Below, piece by piece: positions 1-9,100 of a DNA stretch of 45,198 nucleotides (its first letter is position 1; every line of letters starts with the position of its first letter). This DNA is from CAZFIM01 sp964519615 (lineage in GTDB: Bacteria; Chloroflexota; Dehalococcoidia; GIF9; UBA5629), in contig CAZFIM010000016.1 in NCBI GenBank assembly GCA_964519615.1, positions 1-45,198 on the forward strand. Direction: 5' to 3'. A program made the translations under genes and the position numbers. Under the pieces are notes generated by a model. The model ran no database searches. It saw nothing but the letters and a program-made list of their open reading frames with translations, and was not told where the DNA came from.

Positions 1-495
1 GCGGGCAAAGCTCTTTATCTGCTTTCAATACCCGCTCAGGGCGCCAATGTAGATATGGTAAAAGTGCTGGGCAATCATCTGCGCGAGCTGACCAATAATG
101 CTGAAATCAGGGGTGGAGATTTCTACTGGGCCAGGGGAGTAGCTCAGGTCACGCTCATATTTTCCAATTTGAAATATATAGAGAAGGTCAAGAGCTATTA
201 TGATAGAGCTGTCGGGACGCGTCCTGCAGTGGCGAGGAGGCCGCCCGTAGAGGCAAAGAAGCCTTCTGCCGGCGGACGAATGCCCTCAGCGGCGGGGCAG
301 ACCGCTGCAAGAAAACGGGCAGTGCCGGCACGCAATAAAGCCTCTGCCGCAAAGGAAAGCGGGCCGCCGGAAAAGCCCGCAAGAAAGGTCGGGCGTCCTA
401 AAAAAAACGCCGGGGCGCAGAAAAGCGCTTCCGAGACAAAAGCTCAGTCCCCGGCTGAGAAAAAGACTTCCAGAAGCAAGAAAAGCACCTCATGA
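1..495 (+). CDS. Tubulin/FtsZ-like GTPase, C-terminal part, with basic AT-hook-like tail
   Basis: The reading frame is open from base 1, so the N-terminus lies outside the window. The first 75 or so residues (AGKALYLLSIPAQG..., LGNHLRELTNNAEIRGGDFY, YYDRAV) align with the C-terminal domain of the complete tubulin-like protein at 17206-18387 (AGRAMYLLAAPG, LGDYLRELAENAVVRAGDFP, YYDRAS), so the two are paralogs. After YYDRAV comes a tail of about 85 residues rich in Lys, Ala, Pro, Ser and Arg, absent from the paralog. It contains KVGRPKK, an AT-hook-like core (GRP flanked by basic residues). By composition the tail resembles histone H1-like or HU-extension tails; DNA binding is inferred. The GTP-binding domain cannot be inspected here. 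The stop overlaps the start of rarA (ATGA), so the two are probably cotranscribed. Confidence 0.8.
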   Translation, partial: AGKALYLLSIPAQGANVDMVKVLGNHLRELTNNAEIRGGDFYWARGVAQVTLIFSNLKYIEKVKSYYDRAVGTRPAVARRPPVEAKKPSAGGRMPSAAGQTAARKRAVPARNKASAAKESGPPEKPARKVGRPKKNAGAQKSASETKAQSPAEKKTSRSKKSTS

Positions 496-1865
496 CACTC
501 TTTGATGTGGACCGGTTCGATTCCAAGGACGGGAAATCCGCCGGACGCACCCCGGATTTACATAACCGCATGCCGCTGGCGGCCAGGATGCGCCCTGCGA
601 CCTTTGAGGAATTCGTGGGGCAGGAACACCTTATCGGCAGCGGGAAAGTATTAAGAAAATGCGTTGAGTCCGACCGTATACCCTCACTCATTTTGTGGGG
701 GCCTCCGGGGAGCGGCAAGACCACTCTCGCTACCGTAATCGCCAGTGTAACCAGAATGCATTTTACCTCTCTAAGTGCCGTAACCGCCGGAGTAAGCGAC
801 CTGCGCCGGGCAACGGATGAAGCCAGAGGGCGGCGTAAACTCTCCGGTCAGGGAACGATACTGTTCATAGATGAGATTCACCGTTTCAATAAAGCCCAGC
901 AGGACGCTGTTCTGCCCTTTGTCGAGAACGGCGATGTTGTGCTTATAGGCGCAACCACGGAGAATCCCTCTTTTGAAGTTATAGCACCTTTGCTTTCAAG
1001 GGCGCGGGTGTTTACGCTCAACGCGCTGACCGATGAGGATATCGGGCTTATTGTCAAACGGGCTCTTGCCGACAGCGAAAGAGGCCTGGGTACTCTGAAG
1101 ATTGAGCTCAGCGAGGAAGGGCTTGCTCATCTTATCGTGTTATCCAACGGAGATGCCCGCGCGGCCTTGAATACGCTCGAGATGGCGGCACAGGCCACAC
1201 GGCCGGATGATGAAGGGAAGATTGTCCTTGGCCTCGATACGATCGAGGATGTGCTTCAACACCGCGCGCTCATGTATGATAAAAACGGAGAGCAGCATTA
1301 TGACCTGATTTCCGCCCTGCATAAGTCTCTGCGCGGCTCCGATCCGGACGCGGGCCTCTACTGGCTGGCGAGAATGCTGGAAGCGGGAGAGGACCCTCTC
1401 TTTATTGTACGGCGGTTGATACGCTTTGCTTCCGAGGATGTGGGGATGGCCGATCCGATGGCGTTAACGGTGGCTGTGGCAGCCCAGCAGGCCGTGCATT
1501 TCATCGGCATGCCTGAGGGCAATCTCGCGCTTGCCGAGGTTGTAGTGTATCTGGCTACAGCGCCAAAGAGCAACTCTCTCTATACCGCCTACGGAAGAGT
1601 GAAAGAGGATATCCAGCATACCAGAAACGATCCTGTTCCCCTCCATTTGCGCAATGCGCCCACACGGTTGATGAAAGACCTTGGATATGGAAAAGGATAC
1701 AAATACGCGCATAATTTTGAAGGTCATTATGTGTCTCAGCAGAACCTGCCCGATAAAATAAAGAACAAACGCTACTATTTTACCTCCGACCAGGGATTTG
1801 AAAAGCAGATAGCTGCCCGGCTGCAGCACTGGCGAAAAATCCGGGAGCAGGAAGAGCTGCGGTGA
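492..1865 (+). CDS. rarA: Replication-associated recombination protein A (AAA+ ATPase)
   Basis: A 457-residue protein of the RarA/MgsA/WRNIP1 family, cytosolic AAA+ ATPases acting at stalled replication forks and related to clamp loaders. The N-terminal segment PLAARMRPATFEEFVGQEHL is typical. Walker A is GPPGSGKTT (about residue 70), Walker B is ILFIDEIHRFNKAQQD (about 120), and sensor 1 lies in GATTENPSFE. The C-terminal region carries the family blocks SALHKSLRGSDPDA, ARMLEAGEDPLFI and FEGHYVSQQNLPD. The length is normal. The ATG overlaps the stop of the tubulin-like gene, and the 3' end overlaps the next gene, suggesting one operon. Identification is firm. Confidence 0.95.
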   Translation: MTLFDVDRFDSKDGKSAGRTPDLHNRMPLAARMRPATFEEFVGQEHLIGSGKVLRKCVESDRIPSLILWGPPGSGKTTLATVIASVTRMHFTSLSAVTAGVSDLRRATDEARGRRKLSGQGTILFIDEIHRFNKAQQDAVLPFVENGDVVLIGATTENPSFEVIAPLLSRARVFTLNALTDEDIGLIVKRALADSERGLGTLKIELSEEGLAHLIVLSNGDARAALNTLEMAAQATRPDDEGKIVLGLDTIEDVLQHRALMYDKNGEQHYDLISALHKSLRGSDPDAGLYWLARMLEAGEDPLFIVRRLIRFASEDVGMADPMALTVAVAAQQAVHFIGMPEGNLALAEVVVYLATAPKSNSLYTAYGRVKEDIQHTRNDPVPLHLRNAPTRLMKDLGYGKGYKYAHNFEGHYVSQQNLPDKIKNKRYYFTSDQGFEKQIAARLQHWRKIREQEELR

Positions 1866-2500
1866 AGCAGAGTGAGGTACGCTTTAAAGCGGGAGAATCG
1901 ATGCTGGAAGCGGTATGGTATCATCCCGGAGGCAATGCTCCCTTTCCCGCCGTCGTTCTATGCCACCCTCATTCGCTTTACGGCGGCTCGATGCACAATA
2001 TAGTTATTGTAAAGATCGCTCAGGCTCAGGCCGTCAGGTCTATTGCGACGCTAGCCTTCAATTTCCGCGGTGCAGGCAGGAGCGGAGGACGCTTTGCTGA
2101 AGGAATCGGCGAACAGGACGATGTACTGGCTGCGCTTGAGTGGCTCAGGCAGCAGGCAGAGGTAGACAAGGAGAGAGTAGGGCTGGCAGGTTATTCTTTC
2201 GGCGGCGGAGTGGCGCTTGAGGCGGCCTGCCGCACTGACGCGGTTAACGCGCTGGCATTGCTTGCGCCGTGGACAGGAAAACCGGCGGGAGGCTGGGAGA
2301 ACTGCAGAGCGGCAACGTATATTCTCGGCGGAAGCGTTGACGATGTGGTCACAACGGACAACCTTAAGCTTATTTTCAGGCATCTGCCTGAGCCGAAGAA
2401 GCTGGAAATAATTGACGGTGCGGATCATTTCATGGCGGACTTCAGCGGTGCGGCGGCGGAGAAGATAGCAGCGTTCTTTGAAGAGACGTTAAAGGGATAA
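1862..2500 (+). CDS. Alpha/beta hydrolase (dienelactone hydrolase-like)
   Basis: A 212-residue serine hydrolase of the alpha/beta fold. It shows the oxyanion segment VVLCHPHSLYGGSMHN, the nucleophile elbow GYSFGG (Ser near residue 112), and the late acid and His in GGSVDDVV and DGADHFM. The block FNFRGAGRSGG is shared with small cytosolic hydrolases of the DLH/YfbB type. There is no signal peptide. The start is a GTG that overlaps the rarA stop (GTGA), so translation is probably coupled. The substrate cannot be told from sequence. Confidence 0.85.
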   Translation: MKQSEVRFKAGESMLEAVWYHPGGNAPFPAVVLCHPHSLYGGSMHNIVIVKIAQAQAVRSIATLAFNFRGAGRSGGRFAEGIGEQDDVLAALEWLRQQAEVDKERVGLAGYSFGGGVALEAACRTDAVNALALLAPWTGKPAGGWENCRAATYILGGSVDDVVTTDNLKLIFRHLPEPKKLEIIDGADHFMADFSGAAAEKIAAFFEETLKG

Positions 2501-2674
2501 TTCACAATACAGACGGCGGTCCGCCTGTTCTATAACATACTGCGTACTAATTGCGCAGTTTCTGCAATTTACCTCAGCAGAGGAATCAGTATATATCCAC
2601 AGGAACAGCATTTCTTTACGATGGATGCTGTTTAGATATTTTATGTAATTAATGTACTGAACAGGTACACAATG

Positions 2675-2703
2675 TTGACAGGCCTATTTCCATGGGTTAT
2701 AAT
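2675..2703 (+). promoter_or_regulatory. Consensus sigma-70 promoter of the Fur-family gene
   Basis: TTGACA (2675-2680), a 17-base spacer and TATAAT (2698-2703) match the sigma-70 consensus at every position. Transcription should begin near 2710, about 14 bases before the ATG at 2724. The last base of the -10 box is the first base of the palindromic operator at 2703-2718, so a protein bound there would block the promoter. Confidence 0.8.
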
Positions 2704-2718
2704 TGCAACAGGTTGCAA
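2703..2718. promoter_or_regulatory. Perfect 16-bp palindrome, probable Fur-family operator (copy 1)
   Basis: TTGCAAC-AG-GTTGCAA is a perfect 7-2-7 inverted repeat between the -10 box and the start codon of the Fur-family gene. A near-identical site occurs at 3167-3182 in front of the hydrogenase operon. Placement suggests autorepression by the protein encoded immediately downstream. Binding is inferred. Confidence 0.7.
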
Positions 2719-2723
2719 TTGAA

Positions 2724-3137
2724 ATGAGTTGCTTTAACACATTAAAGAAAAATGGATTTAAACTCACTCAGGCTCGCAAAGTAATCCTTGATTACATACA
2801 TAACAAAGACAGTTATCTCACGGCTGAAGAAATACTTGATTATGTCCATAGAAAGTGTCCGTATATAAACAAGTCAACTATTTACCGAACTCTGGAACTT
2901 ATGAATAGAAACGGATGTTTGCTCAAAAGCGAATTCAATGGCCGGACTATCTATCATCACATTGAAGAGAGACACCGTTATCATCTGGTATGCAAACGGT
3001 GCGGTAAAACTATTGTTTGCGATGAAAATATATTCTCTTTGGCTGAAGATATGCTGCGTATAAAACATGGTTTTGAAATTGATACCAGGAATGTTATTAA
3101 CGGACTTTGTTGGGCGTGCTTGAGTTCAGCCGTCTAA
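2724..3137 (+). CDS. Fur-family metal- or peroxide-responsive transcriptional regulator
   Basis: A 137-residue regulator. The N-terminal winged helix carries LKKNGFKLTQARKVILDYI and the recognition block NKSTIYRTLELM. The dimerisation domain contains the His-rich stretch YHHIEERHRYHLVCKRCGKT, with CxxC, and a second CxxC (CWAC) near the C-terminus, consistent with a structural zinc site plus a regulatory metal site. Which metal or signal it senses (Fe, Zn, Mn or peroxide) cannot be decided. I chose ATG 2724 over the in-frame TTG at 2703 because the TTG lies in the -10 box; 2724 gives a short leader with only a weak ribosome-binding site. Its likely targets are its own promoter and the hydrogenase operon, since both carry the same palindrome. 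Confidence 0.9.
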   Translation: MSCFNTLKKNGFKLTQARKVILDYIHNKDSYLTAEEILDYVHRKCPYINKSTIYRTLELMNRNGCLLKSEFNGRTIYHHIEERHRYHLVCKRCGKTIVCDENIFSLAEDMLRIKHGFEIDTRNVINGLCWACLSSAV

Positions 3138-3166
3138 GGTCCCAATAATTTTTTTTGCCTATTTTA

Positions 3167-3206
3167 ATGCAACTAGTTGCAATTAAGATAGGAACCAAAG
3201 TATTAC
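3167..3206 (+). promoter_or_regulatory. Second copy of the Fur-type palindrome with candidate hydrogenase promoter
   Basis: ATGCAAC-TA-GTTGCAA (3167-3182) has a perfect TGCAACTAGTTGCA core and differs from the 2703-2718 site only at the outer left base and the central dinucleotide. Its right half includes TTGCAA (3177-3182), which with an 18-base spacer and TATTAC (3201-3206) could serve as the -35 and -10. This leaves a leader of about 100 bases before the ATG at 3311. The palindrome is clear; the promoter assignment is tentative. Confidence 0.55.
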
Positions 3207-3310
3207 TCAGTTGGTACAGGTTTTCATGGAATTGTATTTATTTCTTTGTAATTTGATGCATATAAATGCCCGCTAAACTGTACGGCGCCTTTAAATTTGA
3301 GGAGTAATAA

Positions 3311-5065
3311 ATGGTCAACTTAATAATCGATGGTGTAACAGTTTCTGTAGATGACGGTACCACTATTCTGGAGGCTGCAAAGCAAATAAATGTGAATATT
3401 CCGCATCTTTGCTATCTTGAGGGACTGGTTCCTGACGGATCCTGTGGTATATGTGCGGTAGAGATTGAAGGAGAAAGAAACATTACCCGCTCCTGCGTTC
3501 GCCCTGTACAGGAGGGGATGGTTGTACACACAAATACTCCCAAGATAAGGAATATCCGCAAACAGCTTGTTGAGCTCCTGTTGTCAAATCATTTTGCTGA
3601 ATGTACTACCTGCGAAAGAAGTAATAACTGCGAATTGCAAAAGCTATCTCACAATCTAGGGATAGAACATATTCACTTCGAACCCAATAAGCCGGTCAGG
3701 TCACATGATGAAACGAGCGTTGCTATTATACGCAATCCCAATAAATGCGTGCTTTGCGGCAGATGTATCCGGGTATGCAGAACTATTCAAACCGTAAATG
3801 CCCTGGACTTCGCTTGTCGTGGTGACGGGTTGATAGTATCCACCAGCATGGAAAGAGGATTGGGTAATACCCGGTGCGTTAGCTGCGGACAGTGCATACA
3901 CGTCTGTCCAGTGGCTGCTATTACCGAAAGAAAACATATCGAATTTGTGTGGGATGCTATCAATGACCCGTCCAAACATGTTGTCGTACAGGAAGCCCCT
4001 GCGATACGTGCCGCTTTAGGCGAGGAATTGGGCCTTCCGCCGGGCACATTGGTCACCGATAAAATGCATGCAGCTTTAAGGAAACTGGGATTTAACGGCG
4101 TGTTTGATACCAATTTCACCGCAGATTTAACTATCATGGAAGAAGGCAACGAATTGGTCAAGAGGATTAAAGAGGGCGGTGTCTTACCCATGTTTACCTC
4201 GTGCTGTCCGGCGTGGATAAAGTTTGCCGAACATTTTTATCCTGACCTTCTGCCAAATGTATCGACCTGCAAATCACCTCAACAAATGTTTGGCGCCCTC
4301 GTGAAAACGTATTATGCGAAACAAGCAGGGATCGATCCTGCTGAAATAGTCTCTGTTTCAATAATGCCGTGTACGGCAAAGAAGTACGAAGCCCAGCGTC
4401 CGGAAATGAACAGCAGCGGCTATCAGGATGTGGACTATGTTCTGACGACTCGCGAGCTTGCCAGTATGGTAAGGGAAGCCGGAATTGATTTTGCTAATTT
4501 GCCGGGCACTTCTCCCGACAGGATGATGGGCCTCTATACGGGCGCAGCCACTATCTTCGGTGTTACCGGCGGTGTAATGGAGGCTGCTCTCAGAACGGCA
4601 TACAAACTGATCACAGGAGATGAACTGGAACATTTTGATATCGAGCCTGTCAGGGGTATGGAGGGTATCAGGACGGCATCCGTTAATGCCGGAGGGCTTG
4701 TTATCAACATTGCCGTTGCCCACGGACTGGGCAATGCCCGCAAACTGCTTGATGAGGCACAGGTAGGAAGGTCTCCCTATCATTTTATCGAGATAATGGC
4801 CTGCCCCGGTGGATGTGTTGGGGGTGGGGGACAGCCCATTAGCTTCGATATGGCGTTAAGGCATTTACGCGGTGAGACATTGTATAAAGAAGATAAAAAC
4901 CTGACTATACGGAAGTCACATCAAAATCCAGCCATACAGGAGATTTATAAGGGATTTTTGGGTGAGCCTTTGGGCGAAAGGTCTCATCATTTATTGCATA
5001 CTACCTATGAGGACAGAAGCGATACGCTCAGTTTAGCAAAGATATTAGCGGATTGCAGAATTTAA
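3311..5065 (+). CDS. hndD: [FeFe]-hydrogenase catalytic subunit (HndD/HydA-like)
   Basis: A 584-residue multi-cluster [FeFe]-hydrogenase that interconverts protons and H2. Order of domains: plant-type [2Fe-2S] domain (Cys near 34, 45, 48, 62), the NuoG-like His/Cys cluster HFAECTTCERSNNC (about 95-108), two [4Fe-4S] motifs (CVLCGRCIRVC and CVSCGQCIHVCP), then the H-cluster domain. All three H-cluster signatures are present: TSCCPAW (about 295), MPCTAKK (352-358) and MACPGGCVGGGGQP (from 496). The C-terminal small-subunit-like tail (SHHLLHTTY) is fused. There is no Tat signal, so it is cytosolic. With the NuoE- and NuoF-like subunits downstream it should form an NAD(P)-linked, possibly electron-bifurcating, hydrogenase. 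A GAGGAG ribosome-binding site precedes the ATG. Confidence 0.95.
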   Translation: MVNLIIDGVTVSVDDGTTILEAAKQINVNIPHLCYLEGLVPDGSCGICAVEIEGERNITRSCVRPVQEGMVVHTNTPKIRNIRKQLVELLLSNHFAECTTCERSNNCELQKLSHNLGIEHIHFEPNKPVRSHDETSVAIIRNPNKCVLCGRCIRVCRTIQTVNALDFACRGDGLIVSTSMERGLGNTRCVSCGQCIHVCPVAAITERKHIEFVWDAINDPSKHVVVQEAPAIRAALGEELGLPPGTLVTDKMHAALRKLGFNGVFDTNFTADLTIMEEGNELVKRIKEGGVLPMFTSCCPAWIKFAEHFYPDLLPNVSTCKSPQQMFGALVKTYYAKQAGIDPAEIVSVSIMPCTAKKYEAQRPEMNSSGYQDVDYVLTTRELASMVREAGIDFANLPGTSPDRMMGLYTGAATIFGVTGGVMEAALRTAYKLITGDELEHFDIEPVRGMEGIRTASVNAGGLVINIAVAHGLGNARKLLDEAQVGRSPYHFIEIMACPGGCVGGGGQPISFDMALRHLRGETLYKEDKNLTIRKSHQNPAIQEIYKGFLGEPLGERSHHLLHTTYEDRSDTLSLAKILADCRI

Positions 5066-5080
5066 CAAGAAAGGCACGTC

Positions 5081-5590
5081 ATGAATAAAAATGCATTAGC
5101 CATTAAAAAAGAAGCATTACTGGTACTGGTAATACTAGTAGGTATTGCCATGGCAGCACCCGTACTATTCAAACAGCAATATATTACGGGTACTATAGTA
5201 AATGCCACCCTTATTCTCGGTGCGGTCATACTGGGCAGCAAAGACGCAATACTCATAGGCCTGTTACCCAGTACCATGGCTATTAGCGCTGGTATTATTT
5301 CACCGGTACTTGCCCCCATGATACCTTTCATCATTGTGGGTAATACTATTCTGATATTGACCTTCTGCTATCTCAGCAAGATTAACTACTGGTTAGGGGC
5401 AGTCGCCGGTAGTGTGCTGAAATTCGGATTTCTCTATGCTACCAGCACAATAGTCATCGGACTGCTTCTAAATACGCAGGTAGCCCCTGTTGTTGCCCAG
5501 GCTATGAGCTGGCCGCAGCTGTTCACCGCTCTGGCAGGGAGCATACTGGCATTCGGTATCTTAAAGGTAATGAGAAAAAGACCTTTTTGA
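5081..5590 (+). CDS. Small integral membrane protein in hydrogenase operon (ECF S-component-like)
   Basis: A 169-residue hydrophobic protein with about five predicted membrane helices, a short basic N-terminus (MNKNALAIKKEA) and a basic C-terminal end (VMRKRPF). It follows the hydrogenase gene by 15 bases and precedes the NuoE-like gene by 27, so it is cotranscribed with a soluble enzyme. The helix pattern and Gly/Ala-rich segments (ILGAVILGSKDAILIGLLPS) resemble small ECF-type substrate-binding membrane proteins, but I see no diagnostic motif. It might be a membrane dock for the hydrogenase or a transporter component; neither is shown by the sequence. Confidence 0.7.
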   Translation: MNKNALAIKKEALLVLVILVGIAMAAPVLFKQQYITGTIVNATLILGAVILGSKDAILIGLLPSTMAISAGIISPVLAPMIPFIIVGNTILILTFCYLSKINYWLGAVAGSVLKFGFLYATSTIVIGLLLNTQVAPVVAQAMSWPQLFTALAGSILAFGILKVMRKRPF

Positions 5591-5617
5591 TTAATAAATT
5601 ACGTAATGGAGTGTGTG

Positions 5618-6130
5618 ATGACTCTTGCAACAATCGACAATGACATTAAAGGATTTGCAGCCGAAGAAGATCAGAGTAAACTTTTCCTGGAAGTACGGTC
5701 TATTATTGATGCCAATCAAAATAAGGCCGGCGCTGTGATACGGATATTGCAGCAATGTCAGGAACTGTGCGGGTATTTACCTGTACCGATAGTTGAGGTT
5801 ATCTCACAGGAGTTAGATATACCTTTGAGTGAACTATACGGTATTATCACCTTTTATCATTTCTTTACCCTGGTGCCCAGGGGCAAATATACTATTCAGG
5901 TCTGCAAGGGCACAGCCTGTTATGTAAAAGGCGGACAGAGAATTCTTGATACTTTAAAAAGGGACTACAATTTAGAGCCCGGCGGGATTACGGAAGATGG
6001 ACGGTTCTCTCTGGAAATCGTTCGCTGTCTGGGTGCTTGCGGCCTGTCACCTGTAATAGCCATTAATAATGAAGTACATGGGAGGGTCAAAGCCAGTGCC
6101 CTGCCGGATATACTGGCTTCCTATGAATAA
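5618..6130 (+). CDS. hndA: NuoE/HndA-like [2Fe-2S] subunit of the hydrogenase complex
   Basis: About 170 residues of the thioredoxin-like [2Fe-2S] family (NuoE, HndA, HydC). The N-terminal helical part has VIRILQQCQELCGYLPVPIV and LYGIITFYHFF. The cluster ligands are the four Cys in VCKGTACYVKGG and VRCLGACGLSPV. It would pass electrons between the flavin of the NuoF-like subunit and the hydrogenase. An upstream in-frame ATG at 5606 exists, but 5618 is better placed behind GGAG (5608-5611). Length is normal for the family. Confidence 0.9.
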   Translation: MTLATIDNDIKGFAAEEDQSKLFLEVRSIIDANQNKAGAVIRILQQCQELCGYLPVPIVEVISQELDIPLSELYGIITFYHFFTLVPRGKYTIQVCKGTACYVKGGQRILDTLKRDYNLEPGGITEDGRFSLEIVRCLGACGLSPVIAINNEVHGRVKASALPDILASYE

Positions 6131-6157
6131 GACGATACGATCGAGAGGTCAAAAATA

Positions 6158-9100
6158 ATGTCCAAAATATTATCGGCTGAGCAACTCAATACTCTGAAGG
6201 TTCAATTTGAGCCGCGCTTTAAAGTGCGGCTTGACAAGAACTTCAATAAAAATGCTGAAGAGATCAGCATCCGGATTTGCATGGGCAGCAGCTGTATAGG
6301 TTCCGGGGCTATCCAGGTTAAAGAGGCTTTCGAAAAAATTATAGCTGAAGGCGGATTGAGTGAACGGATTAAGGTGCTGGAAACCATTAGTACAGGTTGT
6401 CACGGGCTCTGTGCTATGGGTCCGATCATCCTGATTAATCCCGGAGATATACTTTATACCAGGGTCAAAGCTGAGGATGTACCTGATATAGTGGAGAAGC
6501 ACCTCATCAACGGAGAAATTATCGAGCGTCTGCTTTTCCACGATCCGAATACAGGTGAAGTAGTCTACAATTATGAAAATATCCCCTTTTACCGTCATGC
6601 CACCAGAAGGATTCTAAAATATAATGGCTTTATTGACCCCTGGAGTATTGAGGAATATATAGCCGCCGGCGGGTATGAGGCTTTAGCCAGGGCGCTGACT
6701 CAAATGACCCCCGATCAGGTTATTGAAGAGATAAAGAAATCAGGCATTCGCGGGCGCGGCGGCGCCGGTTTTCCCACAGCGACCAAATGGGCCTTTGTCA
6801 GGAACTCGGTAAGCGATGAGAAGTATATAGTCTGCAACGGAGATGAAGGCGACCCGGGAGCTTATATGAACCGTTCCGTACTGGAAGGTAATCCACACTC
6901 TGTTGTTGAAGGTATGATTATAGGGGCCTACGCTATAGGTAACGTAAGACAGAGCTATGCTTATGTACGTGCGGAATATCCACTGGCGATTAAAACATTA
7001 ACGCAGGCTATTAAAAAGGCCAAAGAGTATGGTTTCCTCGGTGAGGATATACTCGGCACCTCATTTGATTTTGATATCGATATTTTCCCCGGTGCCGGAG
7101 CTTTTGTCTGCGGTGAGGAGACAGCTTTGCTGACATCCATAGAAGGCAAGCGCGGTAATCCCCGCCAGAGGCCTCCCTTCCCCGCTAATAACGGCGGCGG
7201 CCTCTTCGGAAAGCCAACAGCCATTAACAACGTCGAGACCTGGGCAAATATTCCTGTGATTATTAAAGAAGGCGCCGATTGGTTTAAGTCTGTTGGCAGC
7301 GAACGGTCAGGCGGGACAAAGACTTTTAGCCTGGTGGGTAAAATAAATAACACCGGCCTGGTAGAAGTACCGCTGGGTACCCCCGTTGGTAAACTTATTT
7401 TCGATATCGGCGGCGGCCCGCTTAACGGCAAGAAATTCAAAGCAGTCCAGTTAGGCGGGCCATCCGGCGGGGTTATTCCTGCAGAGCATTTGAATACGCC
7501 GGTTGATTACGAATCAGTCTCGGCGCTGGGTGCCATAATGGGGTCGGGCGGCGTTGTCATTATGGATGAAGATACCTGTATGGTTGACGTGGCGAAATAC
7601 TTTCTTGAGTTTACTAAAGATGAGTCATGCGGCAAATGTATTTCCTGCCGTGAGGGCAATCCCAAGATGTATGATATTCTTTCCAAGATCACTCAGGGAA
7701 AAGCGACTATGGATGATCTGGAAACCCTGGAGGAATTAGCCAGCCTGGTAAAAAGCGCATCGATTTGCGGGCTTGGTCAAACTTCCCCCAATCCGGTACT
7801 TACTACTTTACGCTACTTCCGTGATGAATATGAGGCCCATATTATCGATAAGAAGTGCTCAGCGGCAGTCTGCCAGGCGCTGTTCAAAGCGCCCTGCCAG
7901 CATACCTGCCCGGTAGGGCTTGATATCCCCGGTTATATTTCTCTTATTAAAGAAGGCAAGTATGAGCAGGCTTTCCATCTCATCATGCAGAGGATGCCGT
8001 TTCCAATGAGTGTCGGGCGTGTGTGTACGGCTCCCTGCCAGAGTAAATGCCGCCGGGCGCAGTCAGACGAAGCCCTTGCCATCCGGCATTTAAAGCGTTT
8101 CGTCGGCGATTATGCTTTCAAACATAAACTGAAATATAAACCGGAGATGAAAGCAAAAAAGCCGCAAAAGGTGGCTGTTATCGGCTCCGGCCCGGCCGGA
8201 CTATCTGCTGCCTGGGATTTGACCATTGAGGGTTACCGGGTAACTATTTTTGAAGCACTGCCTGTAGCGGGCGGCATGATGACAGTTGGGATACCTGAAT
8301 ACCGTTTACCCAGAAAAGTACTCAATTATGAAATTGACAACATCAGAAAGCTCGGAGTCAGGATTAAGCTCAATACTAAAGTAACCGATATTCCCGCATT
8401 GTTAAAAAATGGGTATAAAGCTGTTCTTATAGCTGTCGGGTCTCATAAACCTAAGAAATTAAATATACCAGGGGAAGAGATGGGTGGCTGTATCGACGCC
8501 ATTGACTTTCTCAGGGCGGTTAACCTGAAGGAAGCGGTTGCACCTGTCAAGCGGGTAGCCATTACTGGCGGCGGCAATTCGGCAGTAGATGCTGCGAGAG
8601 TGGCCTTGCGAAATGATGCCGAAGAAGTCCATATACTCTATCGCCGTGAAATAGATGATATGCCGGCAGAGAAAGAAGAGATAGCTGCCGCTCTGCAAGA
8701 GGGAATTATTATCCATACACTGGTCAACCCGGTAAAATTAATTGAAAAAGCCGGTAAAGTTGCTGGTGTCGAATGTGTAAAAATGGAACTGAAAGCTTTC
8801 GATAAGAGCGGTCGTAAAAAACCTGAACCGGTAAGCGGTTCAGAATTCTCTATGGAAATCGATACTTTTATTACAGCCATCGGGCAGGAACCTGAAACTG
8901 TATGCTTAAATTTAGATGGGGTTCAAAGGACCGATAGCGGCAAAATAATTGCTGACCGGCGGACGCTGCTTGCCAGCGAAAAGGGCATCTTTGTTTGCGG
9001 CGATGCATTCACCGGCCCGGCAACTGCCGTTGAGGCCATCGCTTCAGGGCAGCGTGCCGCCAGCTCCATAAAACGATTCCTGAAGGGTGAAGCCATGTCT

